Shown: positions 43,203 to 52,562, counted from the first letter of the stretch. The stretch: 64,000 nucleotides of DNA from an uncultured Clostridia bacterium (GCA_934234035.1 CAKQHH010000002.1:62001-126000); one strand, 5' to 3'. Notes: generated from the sequence alone by a model not told the origin. Translations and numbers: made by a program.

Positions 43203-44135
43203 TTATCTGTGGATGACGGTTCCGGTCTCTCCATTGATACCTTCTCTTGCCTTCTCGAGGAGTGTGATCAGCGCATTTCTGCCCTCTCCGGATTCTGCGA
43301 AACGGATGGCCGCTTCTACCTTTGGCAGCATAGATCCCTTTGCAAACTGCTCTTCTGCAATGTATTCCTTTGCCTGATCCACGGTCAGGTCTGCCAGCCA
43401 CTCCTGGTTTTCCTTGCCCCAGTTGATGGCAACCTTCTCAACAGCAGTGAGAATTACCAGGTAATCGGCACCGAAAGTGGATGCCAGCAGGCTGCTTGCA
43501 TTGTCCTTGTCGATAACGGCACGAGCACCCACCAGTGCACCGTCATGATCCACTACCGGGATACCGCCGCCGCCGCAAGTGATAACGATGTGACCGGCTT
43601 CAAACAGGGTCCGGATGGTTCCCAGTTCGCAGATTCTCTTTGGCATCGGAGAAGCAACCACTTCTCTGTAACCTCTTCCGGCATCCTCTACCACAGAAAC
43701 ACCCTGTGCTTCCAGCTTATCCGCTTCCTCTTTGGTCAGGAAACGTCCGATTGGCTTGGTCGGATTCTTGAAGGCATCATCATTCTCATCCACCAATGTC
43801 TGAGAAATAATTGTGGAAACCTTCTTGTCGATGCCTCTCTTCTTCAGTTCATATTTGATTGCGTTCTGCAGATCGATTCCGATATATCCCTGGCTCATTG
43901 CGCCGCAGGATGCCAGCGGAACTTCTCCGTACTGGTGATTGGATCTTGCCAGCATATCCATTGCATTCTGAATCATGCCAACCTGTGGTCCGTTTCCGTG
44001 AGTGACAATCAGATCATGACCCTCTTCAATCAGATCCACGATTACACCGGCAGTGTGAGCAACTGCTTTCCGCTGCTCTTCTACGTTATTTCCCAGTGCA
44101 TTTCCCCCCAGTGCGATGACAATTTTCTTGCCCAT
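43203..44135 (-). CDS. arcC: Carbamate kinase (catabolic)
   Basis: Makes ATP from carbamoyl phosphate and ADP, leaving carbamate. The 310-residue protein has IVIALGGNALGNN at the N-terminus, VTHGNGPQVGMI, the GGGGIPVV substrate loop, DKDNASSLLAS, KGSMLPKVEAAIRF and the final GTVIHR. In this operon the substrate comes from the oxamate carbamoyltransferase encoded just upstream, so it plays the AllK (YbcF) role. A hairpin at 44170-44187 separates it from that gene. Confidence 0.95.
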   Translation of the reverse strand: MGKKIVIALGGNALGNNVEEQRKAVAHTAGVIVDLIEEGHDLIVTHGNGPQVGMIQNAMDMLARSNHQYGEVPLASCGAMSQGYIGIDLQNAIKYELKKRGIDKKVSTIISQTLVDENDDAFKNPTKPIGRFLTKEEADKLEAQGVSVVEDAGRGYREVVASPMPKRICELGTIRTLFEAGHIVITCGGGGIPVVDHDGALVGARAVIDKDNASSLLASTFGADYLVILTAVEKVAINWGKENQEWLADLTVDQAKEYIAEEQFAKGSMLPKVEAAIRFAESGEGRNALITLLEKAREGINGETGTVIHR

Positions 44136-44169
44136 TGTTTAGTCCTCCATATACTCTGATATACGTAAC

Positions 44170-44187
44170 GGCCTGATTCCTCAGGCC
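44170..44187 (-). other. Intercistronic hairpin between the carbamoyltransferase and carbamate kinase genes
   Basis: GGCCTGA (44170-44176) pairs with TCAGGCC (44181-44187) around a 4-base loop. It lacks a U tract on the coding strand, so processing or mRNA stability is more likely than termination. Confidence 0.5.
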
Positions 44188-44212
44188 GCCACAATAGCTT
44201 CATTAAATTTGA

Positions 44213-47200
44213 TTATTCTTCAAAACCCAGCTTCTTTGCATAAGCCAGAACGGCCTTCTGGAATGCTTCGATCGGCGGATGTACCGTGCCGGCACCAATC
44301 TGACCGAATCCCGCAATCTTGTGGGCGATACCGGTGTTGATAACCGGAGTGATTCCCTTCTCCACAACCAGTCTTGCATCAATACCCAGGCAGGTACCTC
44401 TGAAGTTCCAGTTCGGAATGATGTAGTTCGGGTTTCTGTCGATGGTGATTTCCGTCATTTCGTTACTGGTGTTCAGCGCATCTTCATAGCCGCCTGCACC
44501 GACGAAACGGGTTACAGCCGGAGCAGCGATCATTGCCATTCCACCAACACCAACGGTTTCGGTGATTGCACTGTCACCGATATCCGGGCAAGCATCCTCA
44601 CCGTCATAACCGGTGAAGTACAGACCCTGCGGTGTGTTTACCGGACCGGTGAACCATTCGTCTCCCATTCCGGCGATACGGATACCAAAGTTTACGCCGT
44701 TTCTGCACATTGCGGTAACAACGGTTCCGTCAGTCAGTGTTCTTGCACCGTCCATAATTGCCTTACCGGTTGCCATCATGACGTTCAGGAAGAACTGATC
44801 GGTGTCTGCCAAGAACTTCATTACGGAAGATTTCTCATCCTGCGGCATATCCATATCGGTGATAATCGGTGCCATTTCCTTATAGAAGCACAGGGACGCA
44901 GCAATATTTCTCTGGTGGAATTCGTCGCCCATTGCGATTGCCTTTGCAATCAGCGGATTGATTGCCAGTCCGCCTTCCAGGGAACGGATTGCTCTTCCCA
45001 GTGTCGGTCCCAGTACATCTCTCATCCATCTCAGACGGTTTACAACCTCTTCAGAGTATGCACCGAAACGCAGTACCTTTCCGATACCTTCGTTCATCTG
45101 GCAGTATGCGTAGTTACCATCGGTCTCGTTCTGAACAACGAATACCGGCATGTTCTGTGTGGTGATTCCGCCCATCGGACCTACTGCGTTGCAGTGGTGG
45201 CATGGAACGAACTGAATCTCACCGGACTCCAGGAGCTTACGAGCATCTGCTTCGTTGTCTGCCCACTCCTCGAAGAGTACCGCACCGACACAGGAACCCT
45301 GTACGGTTGCCGGCATATCCTTGTATTCAATCGGCGGACCTGCGTGCAGGATTACCTTGCCGTTGTTCTCGTTCAGCTGCGGAATTACGCTCTTTGCCGG
45401 AACGTTGTCCTTCAGTACCGGCTGTGCCGCAACTACCTTTGCGATTACCTTGCGGTTTGCTTCGTCGATATCGAATCCTTCGTAATTTCTCAGGAAGTTC
45501 AGTGCCTTAATCAGAGTGATATCTCCGCCTGCCGGTGGCATCCAGTCATACTGAACCACATCGCAGCCAAACTTCTCGGTTACTTCGGCAAAGCTCTTCA
45601 GTCCGATGTTGATCACCTTCGGCTTATTGGAGAGCATCTTCACCAGCTTCTCGGAAGGAGCGGATACTTCGCACTCTCTTACCTGCTTCGGACGAGTTTC
45701 CTTCTGTTCCGGAACGAAATCGTATCCGATTGCCTGAAGTGCGGTCTTTGCAGCCAGCATATTGGTCTCAGCAACGATTACACCGGCTTCCTTCAGCTTT
45801 GCAACGGATTCGTCGTAACCCTGGAAGTCGTTTCTGGTTCCGCATACTTCTGCAACGAAGAATACCTTTCTGTTCTGAGCGGCAGCCTTCTCCTGCAGGC
45901 TCTTAACAGCCGGAATCAGTGCGCCGGCCATGTCTTCGTGGGAACCGTATCCCAGTACCACGTCGAACAGGATAACGCCGGTGCTTGGATCGTCCACAGC
46001 CTCTTCCATGCACTCTACTCTGGTTCTCGGGTCGATCATTGGATGCGGCTTACCCTGTGTGTAAACGTCATCGCCCAGGTCGATTACCACGTTGCCGTCT
46101 GCGTTCAGCTTGAAGCCTTCCTGGTGAGCGCAGTCCTGCAGTCCCAGTGCTTCTTTAATCAGCATTGCAGACTCTCCGGCCAGAGTACCGCCGGAATAGT
46201 ATGCCTTGATGGTCTTCTTGTCTTCCTTCTTGAAGAACTGGCTTCTGTCACAGTCAACAGTTCCCTCTTCTACCTTCTGACCTCTTACCAGGCTTACTGC
46301 CAGACGAGCACACTCGTCCAGGGTATAGGTCTGATAGAATCCTTCTTCGTAGTATTCCGGCTTCTCGCCCAGGAACAGGCATACAACCGGCTTCTTGCAA
46401 ACGCTCAGTCTTGCAGCAACCTTGTCTGCCACTTCCTTTGCCGGTGGTTTGGAGATAACAACCAGCACCTTAACGGTCTGATCCTCTTCCATGGCATCGA
46501 TTACGTCCAGCATTGTGGTTCCGCCTACCTCTGCAGACAAATCTCTTCCGCCGGTTCCGATTGCGTTGGTAACGCCCTCGCCCAGACGGTCAATGATGGT
46601 GGTCAGTTCCTGAATTCCGGTACCGGATGCACCGATGATTCCGATGGAACCCGGGTTAACGGTGTTGGTAAAAGCAATCGGAACGCTCTGGATGATTCCG
46701 GTTCCGCAGTCCGGTCCCATAACAACCAGGCCCTTTTCGTGTGCCTTATCCTTAATTTTCTTCTCATCTTCGATGGTTACGTTGTCGGAGAACATGAATA
46801 CGTTCATGTCTTCGTCCAGTGCTCTCTCCGCTTCCAGTGCAGCATATGCACCCGGAATGGAAATAACTGCCAGGTTAGCATCCGGCATCTGAGCCAGTGC
46901 CTGATCCCAGGACTTTGCAGCCTGAGCACCCTGCTTCTTCGCATCGGCGCTTCCTTCTTTTGCGAAGTACTCGTCCACTCTCTCCATCAGTGCGTCCAGA
47001 ACGCTTTCCTCTTCCACGTCTGCAACGACTACCATGTCGTTCGGAGTAGCTGCCATCAGCTCTTCTGTTTCCAGGCCGCCCTGCTTGAAGATGTCCTTGT
47101 TCGCAGGAGTTGCCATCATGATGGAAACCTTGTTCACACCCTCAACGGTGGAAACTTCATTGGTCAGAAGCATCAGAGTTACAGAATCGTGATAGCTTCC

Positions 47201-47224
47201 GGCTTTAACGATTGTCTTTAACAT
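44213..47224 (-). CDS. FdrA (AllF) - DUF1116 (AllG) fusion, oxamate carbamoyltransferase subunits
   Basis: A 1003-residue protein. Residues 1 to ~515 match FdrA, a succinyl-CoA-synthetase-like fold (VVMGPDCGTGI, IGIIGASGTGIQELTTIIDR, GTGGRDLSAEVGGTTMLDV, VLGYGSHEDMAGALIPA). Residues ~540 to 1003 match DUF1116/YlbE (VPCHHCNAVGPMGG, LGRAIRSLEGGLAINPLI, ARTLTDGTVVTAMCRNGVNFG, FRGTCLGIDARLVVE, GFGQIGAGTVHPP). In E. coli these are separate genes (fdrA, ylbE) which, with ylbF, recent work assigns to oxamate carbamoyltransferase (allFGH); I rely on memory for that. Oxalurate plus phosphate would give oxamate and carbamoyl phosphate. ATG 47224 follows AAGGAGAG. No frameshift or internal start is evident. 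Confidence 0.9.
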   Translation of the reverse strand: MLKTIVKAGSYHDSVTLMLLTNEVSTVEGVNKVSIMMATPANKDIFKQGGLETEELMAATPNDMVVVADVEEESVLDALMERVDEYFAKEGSADAKKQGAQAAKSWDQALAQMPDANLAVISIPGAYAALEAERALDEDMNVFMFSDNVTIEDEKKIKDKAHEKGLVVMGPDCGTGIIQSVPIAFTNTVNPGSIGIIGASGTGIQELTTIIDRLGEGVTNAIGTGGRDLSAEVGGTTMLDVIDAMEEDQTVKVLVVISKPPAKEVADKVAARLSVCKKPVVCLFLGEKPEYYEEGFYQTYTLDECARLAVSLVRGQKVEEGTVDCDRSQFFKKEDKKTIKAYYSGGTLAGESAMLIKEALGLQDCAHQEGFKLNADGNVVIDLGDDVYTQGKPHPMIDPRTRVECMEEAVDDPSTGVILFDVVLGYGSHEDMAGALIPAVKSLQEKAAAQNRKVFFVAEVCGTRNDFQGYDESVAKLKEAGVIVAETNMLAAKTALQAIGYDFVPEQKETRPKQVRECEVSAPSEKLVKMLSNKPKVINIGLKSFAEVTEKFGCDVVQYDWMPPAGGDITLIKALNFLRNYEGFDIDEANRKVIAKVVAAQPVLKDNVPAKSVIPQLNENNGKVILHAGPPIEYKDMPATVQGSCVGAVLFEEWADNEADARKLLESGEIQFVPCHHCNAVGPMGGITTQNMPVFVVQNETDGNYAYCQMNEGIGKVLRFGAYSEEVVNRLRWMRDVLGPTLGRAIRSLEGGLAINPLIAKAIAMGDEFHQRNIAASLCFYKEMAPIITDMDMPQDEKSSVMKFLADTDQFFLNVMMATGKAIMDGARTLTDGTVVTAMCRNGVNFGIRIAGMGDEWFTGPVNTPQGLYFTGYDGEDACPDIGDSAITETVGVGGMAMIAAPAVTRFVGAGGYEDALNTSNEMTEITIDRNPNYIIPNWNFRGTCLGIDARLVVEKGITPVINTGIAHKIAGFGQIGAGTVHPPIEAFQKAVLAYAKKLGFEE

Positions 47225-47278
47225 TAAATCTCTCCTTGTTTCTCTGTAAAAAAGTTACGGCTTCAATGTTATCTATAA

Positions 47279-48331
47279 TTAGTCCGCAAAACGGTTCTTG
47301 TGATCGTATCTGTCGAAATGTACCGGTTCACCCTTCAGGTATTCTACCAGTTCATCCGCAACGTCCACACCGCCGGTTGCGTACGCTTTGTCCATTCTCA
47401 TTTTTGCTCTCTCGCCCGGATAATTTACCTTATCGAATCCCGGAGCCGGCTTGATTTCGCCGATTTCGTCCAGGCAAGCGGACATGGTCTTCATGAACTG
47501 CTCTGCACCGCAGAATCTTTCCGGATCGATAACGATGTGCATCTGACCCAGTCTTCTGCCTTCAGACAGATCGTGATACATGGAGCTTACGTGACCGCCG
47601 AACGGAACACCCAGCAGAATTCCGGAGAAGATGTCTACCATCATCATCAAACCATAACCCTTTGCACCTGCGATTGGAACCAGAGCGTTTACCTTGTGCG
47701 GGTCGGTAACCGGAGCACCGTGCTCGTCTACTGCCCAATCTGCCGGAATTTCCTGATGCTTGGATCTCTTGTCCAGAATCTTTCCCCATGCCTGTACGGT
47801 TGTTGCCATGTCGAATACAACCTTACGATCGTCTGCAGTCGGTGCTGCAAAAGAAATCGGGTTGGTACCATAATAAGGTTCTGCACCGCCGTAAGGAACT
47901 GCCATCGGATCGGACTGGCAGAAAGAAATTGCGCACAGACCCTCATCCGCAGCCATTTCAGTGTAGTAACCGATGGAACCGCTGTGGGACAGATTGCTCA
48001 TTCCCACTACTGCAATACCGTTTTCCTTAGCCATCTCGATGGCCTTCTCCATACCTTTCTTTGCAACAACGAAGCCGATGCCGTTGTCACCATCCAGAAT
48101 TCCGGAGCAAGGTCCGGTCTGCTTCCAGGTAATGTTTGGTTCAACAGTAATGCCGCCCTTGAAGATTCTCTCGCTGTAGTACTCTACACGAACTGCGCCG
48201 TGGGAATAATAACCTCTCTCATGTGCCCACATCAGAATTTCTGCAGTGGTTTCCGCATGGTCTTCGTGCAGACCTGCCTGCATGAGCTTACCCTTCATCA
48301 GGCCTTTCAGTTCTTCTCTCGATAATTTCAC
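47279..48331 (-). CDS. allD: Ureidoglycolate dehydrogenase
   Basis: Oxidises (S)-ureidoglycolate to oxalurate with NAD(P)+. A 350-residue member of the Ldh_2/malate dehydrogenase family, with AHERGYYSHGAVRVEYY, SGILDGDNGIGFVVA, VGMSNLSHSGSIGYYTEMAA, PYYGTNPISFAAPT and AGAKGYGLMMMVDIFSGILLG. The catalytic histidine lies in NLSHSG. Family members act on different 2-hydroxyacids; AllE and AllFG next door support AllD. GGGAGGTATC precedes ATG 48331. Confidence 0.9.
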   Translation of the reverse strand: MKLSREELKGLMKGKLMQAGLHEDHAETTAEILMWAHERGYYSHGAVRVEYYSERIFKGGITVEPNITWKQTGPCSGILDGDNGIGFVVAKKGMEKAIEMAKENGIAVVGMSNLSHSGSIGYYTEMAADEGLCAISFCQSDPMAVPYGGAEPYYGTNPISFAAPTADDRKVVFDMATTVQAWGKILDKRSKHQEIPADWAVDEHGAPVTDPHKVNALVPIAGAKGYGLMMMVDIFSGILLGVPFGGHVSSMYHDLSEGRRLGQMHIVIDPERFCGAEQFMKTMSACLDEIGEIKPAPGFDKVNYPGERAKMRMDKAYATGGVDVADELVEYLKGEPVHFDRYDHKNRFAD

Positions 48332-48388
48332 TTATGATACCTCCCATTATTCGGGAATCTCTTCCCAATGTAATTTGTTTTTATTGAC

Positions 48389-48416
48389 ATCCGGGCCTGC
48401 CTGCGCAAGCCCGGAT
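48389..48416 (-). other. Intercistronic hairpin between allE and allD
   Basis: ATCCGGGC (48389-48396) pairs with GCCCGGAT (48409-48416). No U tract follows on the coding strand, so it is more likely a processing or stability element in the 104-base gap. Confidence 0.5.
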
Positions 48417-48435
48417 TAACGTCTTTAGAATTGAA

Positions 48436-49221
48436 CTAGAGAGCAACGTCTCTGTTGCAGTCCTTGGAGTAGATGTAGATGAAGTCCTCGGTACCTACGC
48501 CATAGCAAGCCTGCGGTACATAGGAATCCATGAATACGTAGTCGCCCTTCTGCAGCGGAACCCACTCGTCGTCCAGACGATACATTCCCTTGCCCTGCAG
48601 GAAGTACATTCCGTGCTCCTGGATGTGAGTTTCGATGTATCCGTGGCATGCACCCGGTTTGAACTTCAGCAGATGCATGTTCATATCGAAACCGAAATCG
48701 TTTGCTGCCGGCAGGAAGTCCTTGCTGTGGCAGTTTGCCATGCCTTCATACTCTTTCCACTCGGTGTCGTTGATGTTGGCAACAACGGTATGTGCGCTGA
48801 GGCCTTCTACTGCAACGTATCTTCTTCTGTAGATGTATACGAACGCATCTTCGTCACTGTTGTTTACGAAGCTGAATGGCTTGTCTGCCGGGGAGTAGAT
48901 GTAACCGCCCTCGGTGAGCTCTGCTTCCTCGTCTGCGTTCTTAACGGTCAGTTTTCCGTTAATTACATACAGGAAGGACTCGATGCCGTTTCCGCCGATT
49001 GCGTCGTTCTTGCCGCCCGGATGAACGGTGGAAATGTAATCTGCGAAATCTGCGCCCATTGCCGGGGAACCCAGAATTGTGGTGTCGCAGTTTTCATATC
49101 CCGGGATTGCGTTCTTTACGATGCCGTCCGGTTCCAGAATGATGTAATTCTCTTTCTTGCATACGGATCTTGTGGACAGCAGTGTTTCTCTGTAGCCTGT
49201 GTTGTTGTTCAGATAACTCAT
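48436..49221 (-). CDS. allE: (S)-ureidoglycine aminohydrolase
   Basis: Manganese cupin that releases ammonia from (S)-ureidoglycine to give (S)-ureidoglycolate. The 261-residue bicupin starts with YRETLLSTRSVCKKENYIIL; cupin 1 includes GGNGIESFLYVINGKL and SPADKPFSFVN, cupin 2 includes MHLLKFKPGACHGYIETHIQ and EHGMYFLQGKGMYRLDDEW with the metal histidines and glutamate. First gene of the main catabolic operon. Ribosome site GAGAGGTTATTTCA precedes ATG 49221. Confidence 0.94.
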   Translation of the reverse strand: MSYLNNNTGYRETLLSTRSVCKKENYIILEPDGIVKNAIPGYENCDTTILGSPAMGADFADYISTVHPGGKNDAIGGNGIESFLYVINGKLTVKNADEEAELTEGGYIYSPADKPFSFVNNSDEDAFVYIYRRRYVAVEGLSAHTVVANINDTEWKEYEGMANCHSKDFLPAANDFGFDMNMHLLKFKPGACHGYIETHIQEHGMYFLQGKGMYRLDDEWVPLQKGDYVFMDSYVPQACYGVGTEDFIYIYSKDCNRDVAL

Positions 49222-49264
49222 TGAAATAACCTCTCTTTCATTATCTCTGTTAAAAAATGTTCCG

Positions 49265-49396
49265 TTGACCCTTTCCGCGGTTTTCTTCTTTTAAACCGCA
49301 AGTGGTCAACCAATTTTTACAATTCAATTGTGCCACCTTTCAACCCATTTTGCAAGCTATTTTTTAATTATTTTTGCATTAAAATTTGGACAACCT
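49265..49396. promoter_or_regulatory. allE control region with ureide operator-like sites
   Basis: TGGTCAACCA (49303-49312) is the best site; TGGACAACCT (49387-49396) is a second, and TTGACC (49265-49270) a half-site. On the minus strand TTGCAA, 17 bases, CACAAT (near 49330-49358) is a likely promoter placed between the two full sites. The 49222-49631 gap also contains the front of the hydrolase gene and no other reading frame of note. Confidence 0.6.
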
Positions 49397-49631
49397 ATTT
49401 TTAATATGAGGTTTTTTTCTTTTTAAACCCCTTGTTTTTCAACATATTGTGTAGTTTTACAGCTTTCCCCATATTCTTCGTTACCGGAACCATTTTTTCG
49501 AACTATTTGACAATTACCGATAAAATGGAGTAAAATTCTGAAAAAGAAATATCATAAAAATTTATAGGTTTATTAAAAATAACGCGCCGATGGTTTTTTA
49601 CAAATTCTCGGCATATCGGGAGGACATTTCT

Positions 49632-50525
49632 ATGCTTCAGAAACAAATTATTGATTTTTCGGAGTTCGCTTCATACGGCTTCACAAAAAAAGCCACCGTA
49701 TATCACGAGGATTCCGTCTCACCAAAGGCTGTTCTGCTGTATTTTCACGGCGGCGGACTCCTTTACGGAAACCGGGAGGACCTGCCGGAAAAACACCTGC
49801 GTACTTTTACCGAGAAAGGATATGTGATTGCCGCAATGGATTACCCTCTCGCTCCGGCGGTGACCCTGCCTGGAATATTGGAGGATGTGCTGGATTCCGT
49901 CAACCGCTATGAAGAAGTGCTGACTGCCGCCGGATTGGTGGCGGAAGCCGAAACGCAGAATGCTTTTCTGCCGGGAAAGATTCCGTACTTTCTGTGGGGA
50001 CGCTCCGCCGGCGCCTACCTGGCACTTTTGGCCGGCGCCTCGGAAAAGCTTGCCGTCAAACCCGCCGGCATTCTGTCCTATTACGGATACGGCTTCCTGA
50101 CGGACGGGTGGTATGATGCTTCCAGTCTCTGGTATAATTCCCTGCCGGAAGTGCCGGAAAGCTGTCTTCAGGCGATTCCTTCGGAACCCCACTGCACCGG
50201 ACCGCTGGAAACCCATTACAGCGTATACGTGTACGCCCGGCAAAAGGGGCTTTGGAAGGATTTGATCTACAGCGGCCGGGAGAAATTCTTCTTTATCGAC
50301 TACTCCCTCCGGCTCAAGGACGCGCTTCAGGGTCCGCTGTTCTGTGCCCACAGTACCGGAGATAACGATGTACCTTTCACGGAATTCAATGCGCTGGCAG
50401 CCAAGTACCGACCGGAGAAATACATCGCCGCCGCCGGGGATCACGATTTCGACCGGGATGAGGAAAGTCCTTTCACTGACGAATTGCTGAATGCCACGAT
50501 TCAATTTATGGAAAAACGTTTGTAA
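49632..50525 (+). CDS. Alpha/beta hydrolase (esterase/lipase type)
   Basis: A 297-residue hydrolase starting at ATG 49632 after GGGAGGA. It has the oxyanion motif LLYFHGGGLLYGN (HGGG) near residue 47, the nucleophile elbow LWGRSAGAYLAL (Ser in GRSAG), and late acid/base residues in STGDNDVPF and AAGDHDFDRDEE (Asp, His). Hormone-sensitive-lipase-like enzymes and formamidases share this pattern. It is divergent from allE across a region holding ureide operators, so co-control is possible, but no natural substrate is known. Confidence 0.85.
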   Translation: MLQKQIIDFSEFASYGFTKKATVYHEDSVSPKAVLLYFHGGGLLYGNREDLPEKHLRTFTEKGYVIAAMDYPLAPAVTLPGILEDVLDSVNRYEEVLTAAGLVAEAETQNAFLPGKIPYFLWGRSAGAYLALLAGASEKLAVKPAGILSYYGYGFLTDGWYDASSLWYNSLPEVPESCLQAIPSEPHCTGPLETHYSVYVYARQKGLWKDLIYSGREKFFFIDYSLRLKDALQGPLFCAHSTGDNDVPFTEFNALAAKYRPEKYIAAAGDHDFDRDEESPFTDELLNATIQFMEKRL

Positions 50526-50530
50526 AAAAA

Positions 50531-50576
50531 AAGCGGCCATGCAAGGGCATTCGAATGCGCCTGCATGGTCGTTCTT
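50531..50576. terminator. Bidirectional terminator
   Basis: GCGGCCATGCA-AGG pairs with CCT-GCATGGTCGTT, with GCATTCGAATGC folding at the tip and A/T runs on both sides, between convergent genes. Confidence 0.75.
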
Positions 50577-50611
50577 TTTCATTTTGTTAATATTCTCGCT
50601 TCATTTCACTT

Positions 50612-51145
50612 TTAATTTTCAGCTTTCATGTCCGTCACCACCATCACGTAGTGGCTGAGCAAAGCGGCACTTCCCGTCGTCAATGCGAGAATCCATCTCC
50701 ATCGGTCATCGAAGAACATGCAATTGAATATCAGAATTGTCGCTGCTGTTCCGCAGATGACAGAAAGAATCAGAATCTTGTGCCACTCCTTCAGCCCGAA
50801 TCTCTTGGCATCCTGCGTCATCTGCGCCGAAAAAAGGCTGTTCGCCAGAAAGGCGATTCCAATCATCAGCAGTATCAGCTGCTGCTCTTTAAAATGATAG
50901 AAGGCCACGCCCATAATAATCATCAGTATGCCCAGCGCAAAATCGTATTCAAAAGCCAAACAATACAAGTCCTTCGAGAAATATCCGAAAATCTTCAGCA
51001 CGCCGTTTGCAGCCAATATAATTCCAAATATCCTTCCCAAGAGAATATTCATCACCGGAAGATTCAGAATTAACGCTGCGGTAACGGCATAGAGCACGAT
51101 ATCGATTATAATCGTCCCGCGCCGCGCGATTTTATTTTTATCCAA
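50612..51145 (-). CDS. HdeD/DUF308 family membrane protein
   Basis: A 177-residue protein with six hydrophobic helices (IIIDIVLYAVTAALILNLPV, GRIFGIILAANGVLKIFGYF, FALGILMIIMGVAFYHF, LILLMIGIAFLANSLFSAQM and two more), the usual DUF308 pattern. The start is TTG 51145, with GAGGTG about 7 bases upstream; no in-frame ATG is closer. It lies 76 bases after the radical SAM gene on the same strand. Function unknown; acid-stress HdeD is a distant relative. Confidence 0.75.
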   Translation of the reverse strand: MDKNKIARRGTIIIDIVLYAVTAALILNLPVMNILLGRIFGIILAANGVLKIFGYFSKDLYCLAFEYDFALGILMIIMGVAFYHFKEQQLILLMIGIAFLANSLFSAQMTQDAKRFGLKEWHKILILSVICGTAATILIFNCMFFDDRWRWILALTTGSAALLSHYVMVVTDMKAEN

Positions 51146-51221
51146 TCCCCCTCACCTCTTTTCTCGTATATATGCAAGTTATACATACGCATTATGGATG
51201 ACATTATGGAATAAAAACGAA

Positions 51222-52562
51222 CTACTTATTCTGCTTTTCCGCCCAGAGCTTATCTGCCACCGGATCCCAGTTCTTCGCATAAGCGACGGTCTTTCCGCAA
51301 AAATGCTCCGCACTTTCCGGAGATTCCAAATCCGTGGAGTGCGCACCGGATTCCTTTACCATTTTCGGCAGTTTGTCCGGATTCTCCAGCATCGGACACG
51401 GTTTCAGATAATTGTCGTTGAACGGCATATTTCTGTGGTATGCCATGAACAACGGACTCTGCATAGCCTCCAGCAATGTTTTTTCCCGAATGTTCGAATC
51501 CGAATAGTGGATGAAGGCACACGGATCGATGTCGCCGTTCGCATTGATGTGAAGGTATCTTCTTCCGCCGGCAATGCATCCGTTAACGTATTCGCCGTCA
51601 TTCTGGAAATCGATGATGAACAACGGATTTTCCGCACGATACTTCCGCACGCGGTTCATGGTTTCCACCCGCTGTTCCGGTGTCGGCAGCAGCTCCGGAG
51701 AAGCATCGTTGCCCACCGGCATGTAGTGGAAGAACCAGGTAAAGAAGGCACCCACATCCTTCAAGCTGTCCAGAAATTCCTTCGACGTAATGGATTTGAA
51801 GTTGACACTGGTGTAGCAGCAGGAGAATCCAAACGGAAGCCGGTTGCGGCGAAGAACATCGCAGGCATTCATTACCTTATCGTATACGCCCACGCCTCTT
51901 CGGCTATCTGTCGCCTCACTGAAACCTTCAATCGAAATGCACGGGATAAAATTCTTCACCCGAAGCATCTCTTCGGCAAATTCATCATCGATCAGCGTGC
52001 CGTTTGTAAAAGCAAGAATTACGCAGTCATCGTGTTTCTCGCAAAGCTTGATGATATCCTTCTTTCGTACCATCGGCTCTCCGCCGGTCAGAAGATAGAA
52101 GTACACGCCCATATTCTTTCCCTGACACATGATGTCGTCCAGTTCTTCAAAAGACAGGTTCAGCTTATTGCCGTATTCCGCCGCCCAGCAACCGGTGCAG
52201 TGCAGGTTGCAGGCACTGGTGGGATCCATCAGAATTGCCCACGGAATATTGCAGTCCAATTTGTTTCTGAGTTCATCTTCTCTCTTCCATCCGGCCAGGC
52301 ATGCGTTCAAGAAAAAATTTCCCAGAAGTGTCTTTGCTACATCCGGATTGATGTCGTTGATAATATGGGTAATATACTTCTGATAAGGACTGTTCTTATC
52401 CTCCAGTTCTTTCCGAATTGCTCTTCTCGCGCCGACAAAATCGTTTCCCGCAAACTTATCTGCCCAGTCCATAATCTTCATAAGATTCTTATCCGGATCC
52501 TTATATGCCATATCAATCGCCCGATCCAGACCAAATTGTTCTAATGAATGTACGAGTTTCAT
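51222..52562 (-). CDS. Radical SAM protein with SPASM-like C-terminus
   Basis: A 446-residue iron-sulfur enzyme. The cluster-binding motif is SACNLHCTGCWAAEYG (CxxxCxxC) near residue 116; TGGEP near 160 and the later strands complete the SAM barrel. Additional cysteines (GCIAGGRRYLHINANGDIDPCAF, CPMLENPDKLP) suggest an auxiliary cluster as in SPASM/Twitch enzymes. The N-terminal ~100 residues are a helical domain. ATG 52562 follows GGAGGTAGAAATC. It sits inside the ureide locus but no family link to ureides is known, and no precursor peptide is visible near it. Confidence 0.85.
   Translation of the reverse strand: MKLVHSLEQFGLDRAIDMAYKDPDKNLMKIMDWADKFAGNDFVGARRAIRKELEDKNSPYQKYITHIINDINPDVAKTLLGNFFLNACLAGWKREDELRNKLDCNIPWAILMDPTSACNLHCTGCWAAEYGNKLNLSFEELDDIMCQGKNMGVYFYLLTGGEPMVRKKDIIKLCEKHDDCVILAFTNGTLIDDEFAEEMLRVKNFIPCISIEGFSEATDSRRGVGVYDKVMNACDVLRRNRLPFGFSCCYTSVNFKSITSKEFLDSLKDVGAFFTWFFHYMPVGNDASPELLPTPEQRVETMNRVRKYRAENPLFIIDFQNDGEYVNGCIAGGRRYLHINANGDIDPCAFIHYSDSNIREKTLLEAMQSPLFMAYHRNMPFNDNYLKPCPMLENPDKLPKMVKESGAHSTDLESPESAEHFCGKTVAYAKNWDPVADKLWAEKQNK

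Noticed and set aside
44279..47221. 980-residue plus-strand frame antisense to the FdrA-DUF1116 gene
   Set aside because: A shadow of codon bias in the true gene; no family match, no ribosome site. The same applies to the long antisense frames over infB (34285-36993) and nadB/nadC (21330-23504).
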